This document shows positions 17,916 to 25,570 of a DNA stretch of 64,000 nt, piece by piece (positions within the stretch are counted from its first letter, which is position 1; each line of letters starts with the position of its first letter). The stretch lies in contig NZ_BAAAUX010000032.1 in NCBI RefSeq assembly GCF_039534165.1, positions 1-64,000 of the forward strand, given 5' to 3'. The notes under the pieces were generated by a model. The model was not told where the DNA came from, did not search any database, and saw only the letters and a list, made by a program, of their open reading frames with translations. The translations under genes and the position numbers were made by a program. The DNA comes from Saccharopolyspora_D taberi (lineage in GTDB: Bacteria > Actinomycetota > Actinomycetes > Mycobacteriales > Pseudonocardiaceae).

Positions 17916-19546
17916 CCGTTCTCGCTGGCCCAGCGGCAGATCGCGGCGACTTCCTCGGCGTGCGCGGGCAGCGTGTCGTCGACGATCCCGACGACGGGGA
18001 TGTGCCCCTCGCGCGTGACGTCCGGTGGGCGCGGCATGAAGCCCTTCTCGTGCACGCCGGTGCTGCCCTGGCCCGGTGTCCCCTCGGCAAGGTGCCCGGT
18101 GGTCCGGGCGTACCGGGTCAGCACGCGAGGCTTGCGGATGTCGCGGTCGAGGCCGAAGTAGTGCTGTCCCATCGGGAAGATCGCCGACAGGGCGTCCCAC
18201 CAGCCCTCCGCCGCCAGCAGCAGCTCCGGGTGCCGCGCCCGGAGCTCGGCGGCCAGCTTCTTGCAGCCGTCCATGACGTTGTGGCGCGGGTCGTTGAACC
18301 AGTAGCCGAGCGTGTCGAGGAACGCCGCGTCGATGCCGAACTCGCGCACCAGCGCCGAGATCGACTCCACCAGGTGCGCCCGGAACCGCGGCTCCCCGGG
18401 GTTGAGGAACACCTGGTCGCCCTCGCCGACCCGGTCGGAGTCCCAGTCCGGGCGGTTGAGCAGCTCGACGTAGCGGTCGGTGTCGTTGCGCAGCACCGAC
18501 CGCTCCCAGTCGGGGTAGCGGTTCACGTTGGCGCCGTGCCCGCCGAACATCGGCATCAGCCGGACCCCCAGCTCGCGCGCGGTGCGCGCCAGCGCGGCGA
18601 ATCCCTCGGCCCCGCCCATGTCCTCACCGGGCCGGTACTGCGGGTACGCGTAGTAGTAGCGGCCCTCGAACCCCGGCAGGTACGCGAGCACCCGGTGGCC
18701 CTCGATGTGCTGGGTGACGAACCGCAGCGCCTCGGCCATCTGGGCGAAGGTGTTGAACACGTAGCCGGTCCAGTGCTGGCCGTGCAGGGTCACCACCAGC
18801 GCGGTGTGCCGCGCCCATTCCGGGACGTCGGGCCGGGTTTCCCAGTGCCGCAGCCCGAACGAACCCTCCACGAAGGACATGTGGTCCTCGAAGTCGGTGT
18901 CGGCCACCGCGGCGCTGGCGCCCAGCCGCAGCCGGATCGGCGGCACCCGGTAGGCCGTGGACCGCGAGGTCGCCAGCGGCACGTGCACCAGCTCGACCAC
19001 CGGCACCGGCGAGTACGGCGGGTGGTGCAGGTGCAGGATCTGCCGCTGCACCAGCGGATCCCGGATGCTCAGCGTCGAGCAGTCCGCCTCGTCGCCGACG
19101 GCCGCCCACGCCGTGACCCAGTCCGGGCCCGGGTACTCGATCTGGAACCGCCTGCTGTCGACCCCGTGCGCCCAGCCGCGCCCGGTGCTCGGCGTCCACC
19201 AGCCCGCCCGGAGCTGTTCCGGCGACAGGCCGCGCAGCATCAGCTTCACCGCCTTGACCGGCTCGTCGTGCCGGACCGTGATCGACCACTCCAGCAGGCC
19301 GCGGTCGTGCACGACCTCGATCCGCACGCCGCCGGTCTCGACGATGCGTTGCTGTCCGAACAGCGCGTAGCGGTCGGTGTCCAGGGTGATCCGGTCGCCC
19401 TCGTGCACGTGCGTGCTCGCGGCGTCGATCCCGTAGCCGTTGTCGGTGGTGAAGACCTGGACGCCCCATTCGACTCCGTAGGCGCCAGGGGTGGGGAAGA
19501 AGGGATCTCGGGGGTCGAAGCTCAGGTCGGTGTCGATGAGGCCCAC
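17906..19546 (-). CDS. Glycoside hydrolase-like protein, probable TIM barrel
   Basis: A 546-residue protein I cannot assign to a named family with confidence. Residues 1-230 look like a beta-sandwich (alternating strands, many Arg/Val/Thr). From about 240 the pattern is barrel-like, with NVNRYPDW, FLNPGEPRFRAHLVESI, DAAFLDTLGYWFN and LLLAAEGWWDAL. The Asp in AFLDTLGY and the Glu in LAAEGWW are at places where glycosidases carry nucleophile and acid/base. There is no signal peptide. The start at 19546 overlaps the upstream 81-residue gene by 25 bp, so translation is coupled. An alternative is a polysaccharide-binding or inactive relative. Confidence 0.65.
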   Translation of the reverse strand: MGLIDTDLSFDPRDPFFPTPGAYGVEWGVQVFTTDNGYGIDAASTHVHEGDRITLDTDRYALFGQQRIVETGGVRIEVVHDRGLLEWSITVRHDEPVKAVKLMLRGLSPEQLRAGWWTPSTGRGWAHGVDSRRFQIEYPGPDWVTAWAAVGDEADCSTLSIRDPLVQRQILHLHHPPYSPVPVVELVHVPLATSRSTAYRVPPIRLRLGASAAVADTDFEDHMSFVEGSFGLRHWETRPDVPEWARHTALVVTLHGQHWTGYVFNTFAQMAEALRFVTQHIEGHRVLAYLPGFEGRYYYAYPQYRPGEDMGGAEGFAALARTARELGVRLMPMFGGHGANVNRYPDWERSVLRNDTDRYVELLNRPDWDSDRVGEGDQVFLNPGEPRFRAHLVESISALVREFGIDAAFLDTLGYWFNDPRHNVMDGCKKLAAELRARHPELLLAAEGWWDALSAIFPMGQHYFGLDRDIRKPRVLTRYARTTGHLAEGTPGQGSTGVHEKGFMPRPPDVTREGHIPVVGIVDDTLPAHAEEVAAICRWASENGPR

Positions 19547-19767
19547 GACGAGTCCCCCTCAGCGCAGTCCGCCGCCCGCTCCAGCAGGGCGGCCAGGTCG
19601 TCGGCCTCGTCGGGTTCGAGGACGAGGACTTCGGCCGGCGGCAGCACCAGCGCTACCCGGTCGCCCATGACCAGGACGGTCATCCTGCGATTCTCGGCGG
19701 CGGGGGAGGTGCACGGTATCCGCCATCGGAGCTGTTCCATCGGGTCCTCGGTAGGCCACATGTCCAC
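19522..19767 (-). CDS. Small hypothetical protein coupled to the glycosidase-like gene
   Basis: An 81-residue protein of unknown function. Its middle has a short beta-rich run, RMTVLVMGDRVALVLPPAEVLVLEP, followed by an acidic helix DEADDLAALLERAADCAE. This resembles small accessory proteins found beside regulators in actinomycetes, but I know no family for it. ATG at 19767 has GGAG five bases upstream. It overlaps the start of the 546-residue gene by 25 bp, which argues for real expression. Confidence is limited by its size. Confidence 0.55.
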   Translation of the reverse strand: MDMWPTEDPMEQLRWRIPCTSPAAENRRMTVLVMGDRVALVLPPAEVLVLEPDEADDLAALLERAADCAEGDSSWASSTPT

Positions 19768-20357
19768 TCCAGCGGTCCAGCTGCACTGCGGGTCGGTGAC
19801 TGACTGAACCTCGCGTGCCGAGGGGCTTCAAGCTCACTACACCGAACGAGTGGAATCGCGCGTTTGCGCGAGCAGAACCCCGGTGCGGGTGGGAAAGCGA
19901 CCGGACCCCGACGGTCCCCGAAACCTGCTCCGGCCGCTCCCCCGTTCCCGATTCCCCAGGGGCGTCGCGTCCGTGCTCCCGCACAGCTGTGACCCGATCA
20001 CTGATGAGTGCGGAGTCGTGAGGGCGGACCCGCCGGCTCACGAGTTTTCGCGACGTGACACAAGCGTGCCGCCGGGTAGCAGCGCCCACTACCGTCTTTG
20101 GTCGAGTGAATTGGTCGTTCCAGCCGGTTCCTTTCCGTGCTTTTGCTGCTACTGCGCGCATTCTTCCGATGTCAGCGCATTCGGTTCCGGCGATGCGCCG
20201 GGAATTCAGTGACAGGGGTCACAGTTGCGTCGGCGGGGTGGAAAGTGTTTCCCGCAAAGGCGGCGGTGGGACACCCGGCGTCCGTACTCTGAGGAAGGCC
20301 GCCGCGCATCACTCGCGCGACGGCGTTGATGTGTAAAGGGCGAAACGGGCGAACTGC
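19768..20357. other. 590-bp spacer without a supported gene
   Basis: No credible coding region is seen on either strand. Composition is less GC-rich than the neighbours, for example around 20090-20170. It must hold the promoters of the small gene at 19767 (minus) and of the DedA gene at 20358 (plus). A short stem TCGCGC-GTTT-GCGCGA lies near 19855. Confidence 0.6.
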
Positions 20358-20987
20358 ATGATTGAGTGGTTGGAGACGATTCCCCCCGCGGTGATCTACC
20401 TCGTGGTCGGGCTGATCATCGGGCTGGAGAGCGTGGGGATCCCGCTGCCCGGCGAGATCATGCTCGTCAGCACCAGCGTCGCGGCGTCGCAGGGGATCGT
20501 GAACCCGGTGGTCCTCGGCTGCGTGGCCGCCGCCGGGGCGATCATCGGCGACTCGGTCGGCTACGCGGTCGGCAAGAGGTACGGCCGCGGCCTGCTCGTC
20601 CGGCTCGGCCGCCGGTTCCCCAAGCACTTCGGGCCGAAGCAGATCGCCGCCGCCGAGCGCGCCTTCGACCGCTGGGGCGCCTGGGCGGTCTTCGGCGGCC
20701 GGTTCGTCGCCCTCCTGCGCATCCTCGCGGGACCGCTGGCCGGTGTGCTGGGCATGGAGTACCGCAAGTTCCTGCTGGCCAACGCCACCGGCGGCATCGC
20801 GTGGGCCGGTGCGGTCACCACCGTCGGCTACGTGTTCGGCATCGTCGCCGAGCACTGGCTCCGGAAGTTCTCCTGGCTCGCCCTGCTCATCACGGTGCTG
20901 GTCGGCGTGGCCATCACCCTCTACGTCCGGCGCCGCGCGGAGAAGGCCGCCGAGGCCGAGCCGGAACCCGAACCCGTCGACTCGTGA
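20358..20987 (+). CDS. DedA family membrane protein
   Basis: A 209-residue SNARE-associated/DedA protein, thought to flip or transport lipid-linked molecules and support envelope integrity. It has about five hydrophobic segments, the conserved motif ESVGIPLPGE near residues 24-33, GDSVGYAVGKRYGR, and FGGRFVALLRILAGPLAGVLGM, the amphipathic re-entrant segment with the essential Arg residues. The C-terminal tail is acidic. Its neighbours do not suggest a specific role. Confidence 0.94.
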   Translation: MIEWLETIPPAVIYLVVGLIIGLESVGIPLPGEIMLVSTSVAASQGIVNPVVLGCVAAAGAIIGDSVGYAVGKRYGRGLLVRLGRRFPKHFGPKQIAAAERAFDRWGAWAVFGGRFVALLRILAGPLAGVLGMEYRKFLLANATGGIAWAGAVTTVGYVFGIVAEHWLRKFSWLALLITVLVGVAITLYVRRRAEKAAEAEPEPEPVDS

Positions 20988-21022
20988 GCGGCGGCCCCGC
21001 GCAGGGACCGCCGCCCACGTGA

Positions 21023-22804
21023 TCAGCGCCCGGCGCGGTTGACCGCGGAGACGATGGCGTGCAGCGACGCCGTCACCGTGGACGTGTTGATCCCGACGCC
21101 CCAGAAGATCTCGTCACCGACGGCGCACTCCAGGTACGCGGCGGCGCGGGCGTCGTCACCGGCGGTCAGCGCGTGCTCGCTGTAGTCCATGACCCGCACG
21201 TCGTGGCCCACCGTGCTCAGCGCGTCGACGAACGCCGCGATCGGGCCGTTGCCGGACCCGGTGATCTCCTGCTCCTCGCCGTCGACGACCACCGTCGCGG
21301 TGATCGTCTCGTTGCCGGACTCGCCGCGGAAGCTCTGCCGGACCAGCCCCAGCGGGCTCCGCGCGTCCAGGTACTCGTCGGAGAACACCGCCCACATCTC
21401 GTCCGGGGTGACCTCGCCGCCGCCGGAGTCGGTGCGCTGCTGGACCAGCTTGGAGAACTCGATCTGCATCTTGCGCGGCAGGTCCAGCTGGTGCTCGGTC
21501 TTCATGATGTAGGCGACGCCGCCCTTGCCGGACTGCGAGTTCACCCGGATCACGGCCTCGTAGGTGCGGCCCACGTCCTTCGGGTCGATCGGCAGGTACG
21601 GCACCTCCCACGGGTGCTCGTCGATGCTCACCCCGGCCCGGTCGGCCTCCGCGCGCAGCGCGTCCAGGCCCTTGTTGATGGCGTCCTGGTGGCTGCCCGA
21701 GAACGCGGTGTACACCAGCTCGCCGCCCCACGGGTGCCGCTCGGGCACCGGCAGCTGGTTGCAGTGCTCGACGGTCCGCTTGATGTGGTCCAGGTCGGAG
21801 AAGTCGATCTGCGGGTCGATGCCCTGGCTGAACAGGTTCATGCCCAGCGCGATCAGGTCGACGTTGCCGGTGCGCTCGCCGTTGCCGAACAGGCAGCCCT
21901 CGATCCGGTCCGCGCCGGCCTGGTAGCCCAGCTCGGCGGCGGCGACGCCGGTGCCGCGGTCGTTGTGCGGGTGCAGCGACAGCACGACCGAGTCCCGGCG
22001 GGACAGGTTGCGGTGCATCCACTCGATCGAGTCGGCGTAGACGTTCGGGGTGGCCATCTCGACGGTCGCGGGCAGGTTCAGGATCACCGGCCGCTCCGGC
22101 GTGGGCTGCCAGATCTCGGTGACCGCGTCGCAGACCTCGGCGGCGTAGGACAGCTCGGTGCCGGTGTAGGACTCCGGCGAGTACTGGAACCGGAAGTCGG
22201 TGTCGGAGTACTTGCCCGCGTACTCCTGCGCCAGCTCGGCGCCCATGGTCGCGATCTTCTTGATGCCCTCGCGCTCCTCGCGGAACACCACCCGGCGCTG
22301 CAGGATCGACGTGGAGTTGTAGATGTGCACGATCGCCTTCGGCGCGCCCTCCAGGGCGGCGAAGGTCCGCTCGATCAGCTCCGGGCGGCACTGGGTCAGC
22401 ACCTGGATGCGCACGTCCTCGGGTACCGCGCCGTCCTCGATGATCTCGCGGACGAAGTCGAAGTCGGTCTGGCTGGCGGCGGGGAAGCCGACCTCGATCT
22501 CCTTGAAGCCCATCTGCACCAGCAGCTCGAACATGCGGCGCTTGCGGGCGGGCGACATCGGGTCGATCAGCGCCTGGTTGCCGTCGCGCAGGTCGACGGC
22601 GCACCACAGCGGCGCCCGGGTGATCCGGTTGTCCGGCCAGGTGCGGTCGGGCAGCCGCACGTCCTCGACCAGCTCGTGGAAGGGGCGGTAGCGGTGGAAC
22701 GGCATCGAGCTGCCGCGCTGCGGGTTCCAGGGCTTCTGGTCGGCGGGCGCCGGTTTGGCGGGCTGGTTGACGCGACCGGCGGGGGCCTGTTCGGGGGTGC
22801 TCAT
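21023..22804 (-). CDS. leuA: 2-isopropylmalate synthase
   Basis: The first committed enzyme of leucine synthesis, joining acetyl-CoA and 2-oxoisovalerate. It is 593 residues, the usual size of the large actinobacterial form. The catalytic barrel has LRDGNQAL near residue 72, then LSLHPHNDRGTGVAAAELG with the metal-binding His pair and GCLFGNGERTGNVDL. The C-terminal regulatory domain that binds leucine starts near residue 470. ATG at 22804 lies about 80 bp downstream of a short leucine-rich reading frame and alternative hairpins, so expression is probably controlled by attenuation as well as by feedback inhibition. Confidence 0.97.
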   Translation of the reverse strand: MSTPEQAPAGRVNQPAKPAPADQKPWNPQRGSSMPFHRYRPFHELVEDVRLPDRTWPDNRITRAPLWCAVDLRDGNQALIDPMSPARKRRMFELLVQMGFKEIEVGFPAASQTDFDFVREIIEDGAVPEDVRIQVLTQCRPELIERTFAALEGAPKAIVHIYNSTSILQRRVVFREEREGIKKIATMGAELAQEYAGKYSDTDFRFQYSPESYTGTELSYAAEVCDAVTEIWQPTPERPVILNLPATVEMATPNVYADSIEWMHRNLSRRDSVVLSLHPHNDRGTGVAAAELGYQAGADRIEGCLFGNGERTGNVDLIALGMNLFSQGIDPQIDFSDLDHIKRTVEHCNQLPVPERHPWGGELVYTAFSGSHQDAINKGLDALRAEADRAGVSIDEHPWEVPYLPIDPKDVGRTYEAVIRVNSQSGKGGVAYIMKTEHQLDLPRKMQIEFSKLVQQRTDSGGGEVTPDEMWAVFSDEYLDARSPLGLVRQSFRGESGNETITATVVVDGEEQEITGSGNGPIAAFVDALSTVGHDVRVMDYSEHALTAGDDARAAAYLECAVGDEIFWGVGINTSTVTASLHAIVSAVNRAGR

Positions 22805-22842
22805 GCGGGGACTGCTCCTGCTCTGTGCTTCGGTGGCCTTCC

Positions 22843-22889
22843 GACCGGCACGTTCGAACCCCGCGACGAGGGGCCGGTCTGGTCAGACC
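22843..22889 (-). promoter_or_regulatory. Putative leuA attenuator hairpins
   Basis: On the minus strand the leader frame ends inside the stem GGTCTG-AC-CAGACC (22876-22889). This overlaps the 5' arm of a second stem, GACCGGC...GCCGGTC (22843-22879), so the two cannot form together. The second stem encloses a further CCCC...GGGG pairing. This exclusive arrangement directly after a Leu-codon run is what transcription attenuation needs. No long U-tract is visible, so the switch could instead act on leuA translation. Confidence 0.65.
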
Positions 22890-22924
22890 CCGTCGCGGCG
22901 GCGAAGCAGGAGAACGCGAGCCAC
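22883..22924 (-). CDS. leuL: leuA leader peptide with consecutive leucine codons
   Basis: A 13-codon frame, GTG to TGA, reading VARVLLLRRRDGV. It contains three adjacent leucine codons of different types (CTC CTG CTT), as expected for a regulatory leader that makes ribosomes stall when charged leucine tRNA is scarce. No good Shine-Dalgarno precedes it; a TAGCCT -10 element lies six bases before the GTG, so the transcript may begin at the start codon (leaderless). The frame ends in the first attenuator stem about 80 bp upstream of leuA. Similar Leu leaders are known before leuA in other actinobacteria. Confidence 0.75.
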   Translation of the reverse strand: MARVLLLRRRDGV

Positions 22925-22930
22925 GTTCCC

Positions 22931-22961
22931 AGGCTAACCGCATCCGATGGCCGGAATGCAA
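22931..22961 (-). promoter_or_regulatory. Probable leuA promoter
   Basis: On the minus strand TTGCAT (22961-22956) and TAGCCT (22936-22931) are separated by 19 bp. Transcription would start at or next to position 22924, the G of the leader peptide GTG. Confidence 0.55.
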
Positions 22962-23031
22962 GCGCCCGTTCCACATGCTGGGCGCGAGCGGGGTGTTCTG
23001 CGGACGGCTCCGGCAGGGCAGACTGGGGATC

Positions 23032-23313
23032 ATGGCTGCTGGCAAGGGTCGGTCCGGGGTCGCGACGCTGATCAACGGCGCGGGTTTCCTCCTGGCCGCG
23101 ATACTGGTGCTGCACATCGTCTTCGTGCTGTTCGGGGTGCCGTCGAACGCGGGGCTGGCCAGTTCGGTGCGGCAGGCCGCCGAACCGCTGGCGCTGTTCT
23201 TCCCCGGCCTGGTCGACGGGGGCAACGAGATCCTGCAGGTCATCCTGGACTTCGGGCTCGCGGCGGTGTTCTGGGTCGTCGTCGCCGCGGTGCTGGGCCG
23301 GATCTTCGGCTGA
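23032..23313 (+). CDS. Small membrane protein of unknown function (paralogue 1)
   Basis: A 93-residue protein with two hydrophobic helices (about residues 13-35 and 68-91) joined by a short loop. It has a short basic N-terminus (AAGKGRSG) and no enzyme motif. The C-terminal half aligns with the next gene: AEPLALFF...LQVILDFGLAAVFWVVVA here versus ADPLALGF...LAVLLNYGIAAVFWLVVT there. The two genes are in tandem 39 bp apart, so they look like an old duplication. The upstream extension of the frame to 22825 overlaps the leuA leader and is not supported. Function unknown. Confidence 0.7.
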   Translation: MAAGKGRSGVATLINGAGFLLAAILVLHIVFVLFGVPSNAGLASSVRQAAEPLALFFPGLVDGGNEILQVILDFGLAAVFWVVVAAVLGRIFG

Positions 23314-23352
23314 GGCTACCGACCGGTAGGGGTGGCGTGAAACACTCCTGCC

Positions 23353-23718
23353 ATGTCCGACAGCGATTCCGCGCAGGCGTTCTCCGGTGGTCGTCGCCGC
23401 AAGCACAGCGAGTTCGACGCGGCCCGGTTCCGGGCCAGGGCGGTCGGCGTGGCCACGACCCTCGTGCGCTGGGTCGGCACGCTCGCCGCGGTGCTGCTGG
23501 TCGTCCACGTGGTCCTGACCGTCGGCGGCGCGAACCCGGACAACGGCATCACCCGCTTCGTCGCGGAGTGGGCCGACCCGCTGGCGCTGGGCTTCTCCGA
23601 CCTGTTCATGCCGCAGGACCCGCAGCTGGCGGTGCTGCTCAACTACGGCATCGCGGCGGTGTTCTGGCTGGTCGTGACCTCGATCGCGGTCCGCGTGCTG
23701 CGCCTGCTCGGCAAGTAG
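23353..23718 (+). CDS. Small membrane protein of unknown function (paralogue 2)
   Basis: A 121-residue protein with a charged N-terminus (about 35 residues, with GGRRRKH) and two hydrophobic helices near residues 38-58 and 95-118. It shares with the preceding gene the pattern A-[ED]-PLAL-x-F, a hydrophobic L-x-V-x-L-x-x-G-x-AAVFW segment, and the same spacing between helices. The extra N-terminal cytoplasmic arm is the main difference. It is convergent with the kynureninase-like gene with no gap. No domain is recognised. Confidence 0.75.
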   Translation: MSDSDSAQAFSGGRRRKHSEFDAARFRARAVGVATTLVRWVGTLAAVLLVVHVVLTVGGANPDNGITRFVAEWADPLALGFSDLFMPQDPQLAVLLNYGIAAVFWLVVTSIAVRVLRLLGK

Positions 23719-24840
23719 CTACCGGTGGTCGAGGTCGTGCAGCACCTCGTGCACGATCTGCGCCGCTTCCCAGACGTCGACGTAGCGCAGCCAGGACGGC
23801 GCGAAGCTGCACCGCAGCGTGTCCGGCTCGACGAGGTCGACGACCACGCCGCGGGCGAACAGCTCCTGCGAGACCCGCTCGGCGCGCGGATGCCGGAGGC
23901 TGACCTGCGCTCCGCGCGGCCGGTCGGCGGAAGGTGAAACGATTTCCACGCCGGGAGCACCCCGCAGCCGCTCGACGAACAGCGAGACCAGCCCGTTGGT
24001 CTTCGCCGCCAGCGATGCCCCGGACACACCGTCCAGTGTGGAGAGACCGGCGCGCAGTTCGCACAATGCCAGCGCGGACGGCGCCGATGCGGAGTCCTCG
24101 CGGGCCTGTTCGCAGTCCAGCGCGGCGTGGTGCCGCTCGGCGACGAACGAGTACGCCGGCGCGCCGGGACCGCCGCCCAGGTACCGGTGGCCGCAGCCGA
24201 TCGCGAAGTCGGCCTTCCAGGCGCGCAGGTTCACGTCCAGAGCGCCCGCCGACTCGCTGAGGTCCCACAGAGCAAGGACGTCGTGCTCGTGCAGCCTCGC
24301 GGTGATCGCGGCGGCATCGCGCACTCCACCGGTGCGCACGTCTGTGTGCGCGAGCGCGACGACCGCGAGTTCGTCGTAGGGCAGATCGTCGAGGCTGTGG
24401 AGCAGGCGCAGCTCGCGACCGGTGTGCGCGGCGGCCGACCGGGCGATGCACAGGTCGGCGGCGAAGCAGTCGCGGCCGACGCCGAGCAGCGGCCGGTCGG
24501 GGCGCAGCCGGGCCGCCGCGATCAGCGCCTTGAACAGGTTCACCGAGGTCGTCTCGGCGACCGCCAGCTCGTGCGGGGCGGCACCGACCAGACCGCCCAG
24601 CCGGTCCTTGGTCAGCCGGACCTCCTGCTTCCGGTCGGCGTCGAGCCTGCCGATGCAGCCGGACCGCCACCGGTTCTCGGCGAACCGGTGCAGCCGGGCG
24701 CTGGTTTCGCTCCGGCCGAAGCCGCCGCTGTTGCCGTCGAGCCGGACGAGGCCGGGCGGCAGCCCGTACCGGGTGCGCAGACCCGCGAGCTCGTCGACGC
24801 TGTCGAGCGCCGTCGCGGCAGGTCGCGTGCTGGTCCACAC
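23719..24840 (-). CDS. Kynureninase-like fold-type I protein lacking the PLP lysine
   Basis: A 373-residue relative of kynureninase (alanine release from kynurenine). Family landmarks are LDGNS (residues 34-38), ETTSVN (around 97-101), the strand WDLSESAGAL (192-201) and GCGHRYLGGGPGAPAY (215-230). In active enzymes the last motif is x-YKYLNGGPG, where the Lys forms the Schiff base with PLP; here the codon is CGG, giving Arg219. The conserved His of DLAHSAG is Glu196. So PLP-dependent catalysis is doubtful despite an intact frame. It is somewhat shorter than usual (about 410), and no tryptophan-degradation genes are adjacent. The start is GTG at 24840. Confidence 0.75.
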   Translation of the reverse strand: MWTSTRPAATALDSVDELAGLRTRYGLPPGLVRLDGNSGGFGRSETSARLHRFAENRWRSGCIGRLDADRKQEVRLTKDRLGGLVGAAPHELAVAETTSVNLFKALIAAARLRPDRPLLGVGRDCFAADLCIARSAAAHTGRELRLLHSLDDLPYDELAVVALAHTDVRTGGVRDAAAITARLHEHDVLALWDLSESAGALDVNLRAWKADFAIGCGHRYLGGGPGAPAYSFVAERHHAALDCEQAREDSASAPSALALCELRAGLSTLDGVSGASLAAKTNGLVSLFVERLRGAPGVEIVSPSADRPRGAQVSLRHPRAERVSQELFARGVVVDLVEPDTLRCSFAPSWLRYVDVWEAAQIVHEVLHDLDHR

Positions 24841-24858
24841 GAGTGAAGTCCTACCTCA

Positions 24859-24898
24859 TTACCCTACGGTAAGTATTCATTTTCCCATTTTGGTTCAA
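24859..24898 (-). promoter_or_regulatory. Promoter with overlapping palindrome before the kynureninase-like gene
   Basis: In an AT-rich patch, TTGAAC (24898-24893) and TACTTA (24875-24870) are spaced 17 bp on the minus strand. The -10 overlaps the near-perfect palindrome TTACCCTACGGTAA at 24859-24872, a likely repressor site. Confidence 0.55.
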
Positions 24899-24962
24899 CA
24901 ACCCAGGGAATACGTCCCGCCATCGGCGGATCATCACTGGCCTGTTCGGCGGCAACCGGGAC

Positions 24963-25553
24963 TCAAAACAGCGCGTTCCCCCAGGTGCCGCTGAACACCA
25001 GCGACGACAGCGGGTGGCGGGACCGCGCCGCCGCCTCCTTCTGCTGGAGCCGTTCCGGCAGCCCCTCGGGCGAACCGAGCCCGCCGACCGCGATCGCCAC
25101 CATCGGCTCGAAGTCTTCGGGGATCGAGAACTCCACCCGCGCCTTCTCCCGGTCGAACCCGGCCATCTGGTGCCCGACCAGCCCCTCGGCCACGGCCTGC
25201 AGGACCAGGTTCTCGCTGGCCAGGCCCAGCCCGTACGCGCCGTACGGCATCGGCTCGCCGTCCTCGTCGCGAACGCGGGTCACCCCGATCGCCAGCGCGG
25301 CGGCGGGTCCGGTCCACGCGTGGTTGCCGCGCGACAGCGTGCCGCGGATTCGCTCGAAGGTGTCGTCACCGCGCCGCCCCGCCACGAACCGCGCGGGCTG
25401 CGTGTTGCCCCACGACGGCGCCCACCGGGCGGCCTCGAACAGCGCGGTGAACTGCCGGTCGGTCAGCTCCACCGCCGGATCGAGCGCGCGCGGGCTCCAC
25501 CGCTCGGCGATCAGCGGGTGCAGGGGCACCGACGAGTCGGCGGGCTTGCTCAC
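24963..25553 (-). CDS. Nitroreductase family protein
   Basis: A 196-residue FMN-dependent nitroreductase-type oxidoreductase. Family signatures are ERWSPRALDP near residue 17, ALFEAARWAPSWGNTQPARFV, NLVLQAVAEGLVGHQMAGFD and the C-terminal VAIAVGGLGSPEGLPERL. GTG at 25553 is chosen because GGAGG lies five bases before it. A GTG two codons earlier is possible. It starts 18 bp after the PIG-V-like gene, so both share a transcript. The substrate is unknown. Confidence 0.9.
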   Translation of the reverse strand: MSKPADSSVPLHPLIAERWSPRALDPAVELTDRQFTALFEAARWAPSWGNTQPARFVAGRRGDDTFERIRGTLSRGNHAWTGPAAALAIGVTRVRDEDGEPMPYGAYGLGLASENLVLQAVAEGLVGHQMAGFDREKARVEFSIPEDFEPMVAIAVGGLGSPEGLPERLQQKEAAARSRHPLSSLVFSGTWGNALF

Positions 25554-25570
25554 TGCCACCTCCAGGGGGC

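Noticed and set aside
19850..20212. 120-codon frame in the 590-bp spacer
   Set aside because: No start signal, no hydrophobic core or domain, and composition unlike neighbouring genes.
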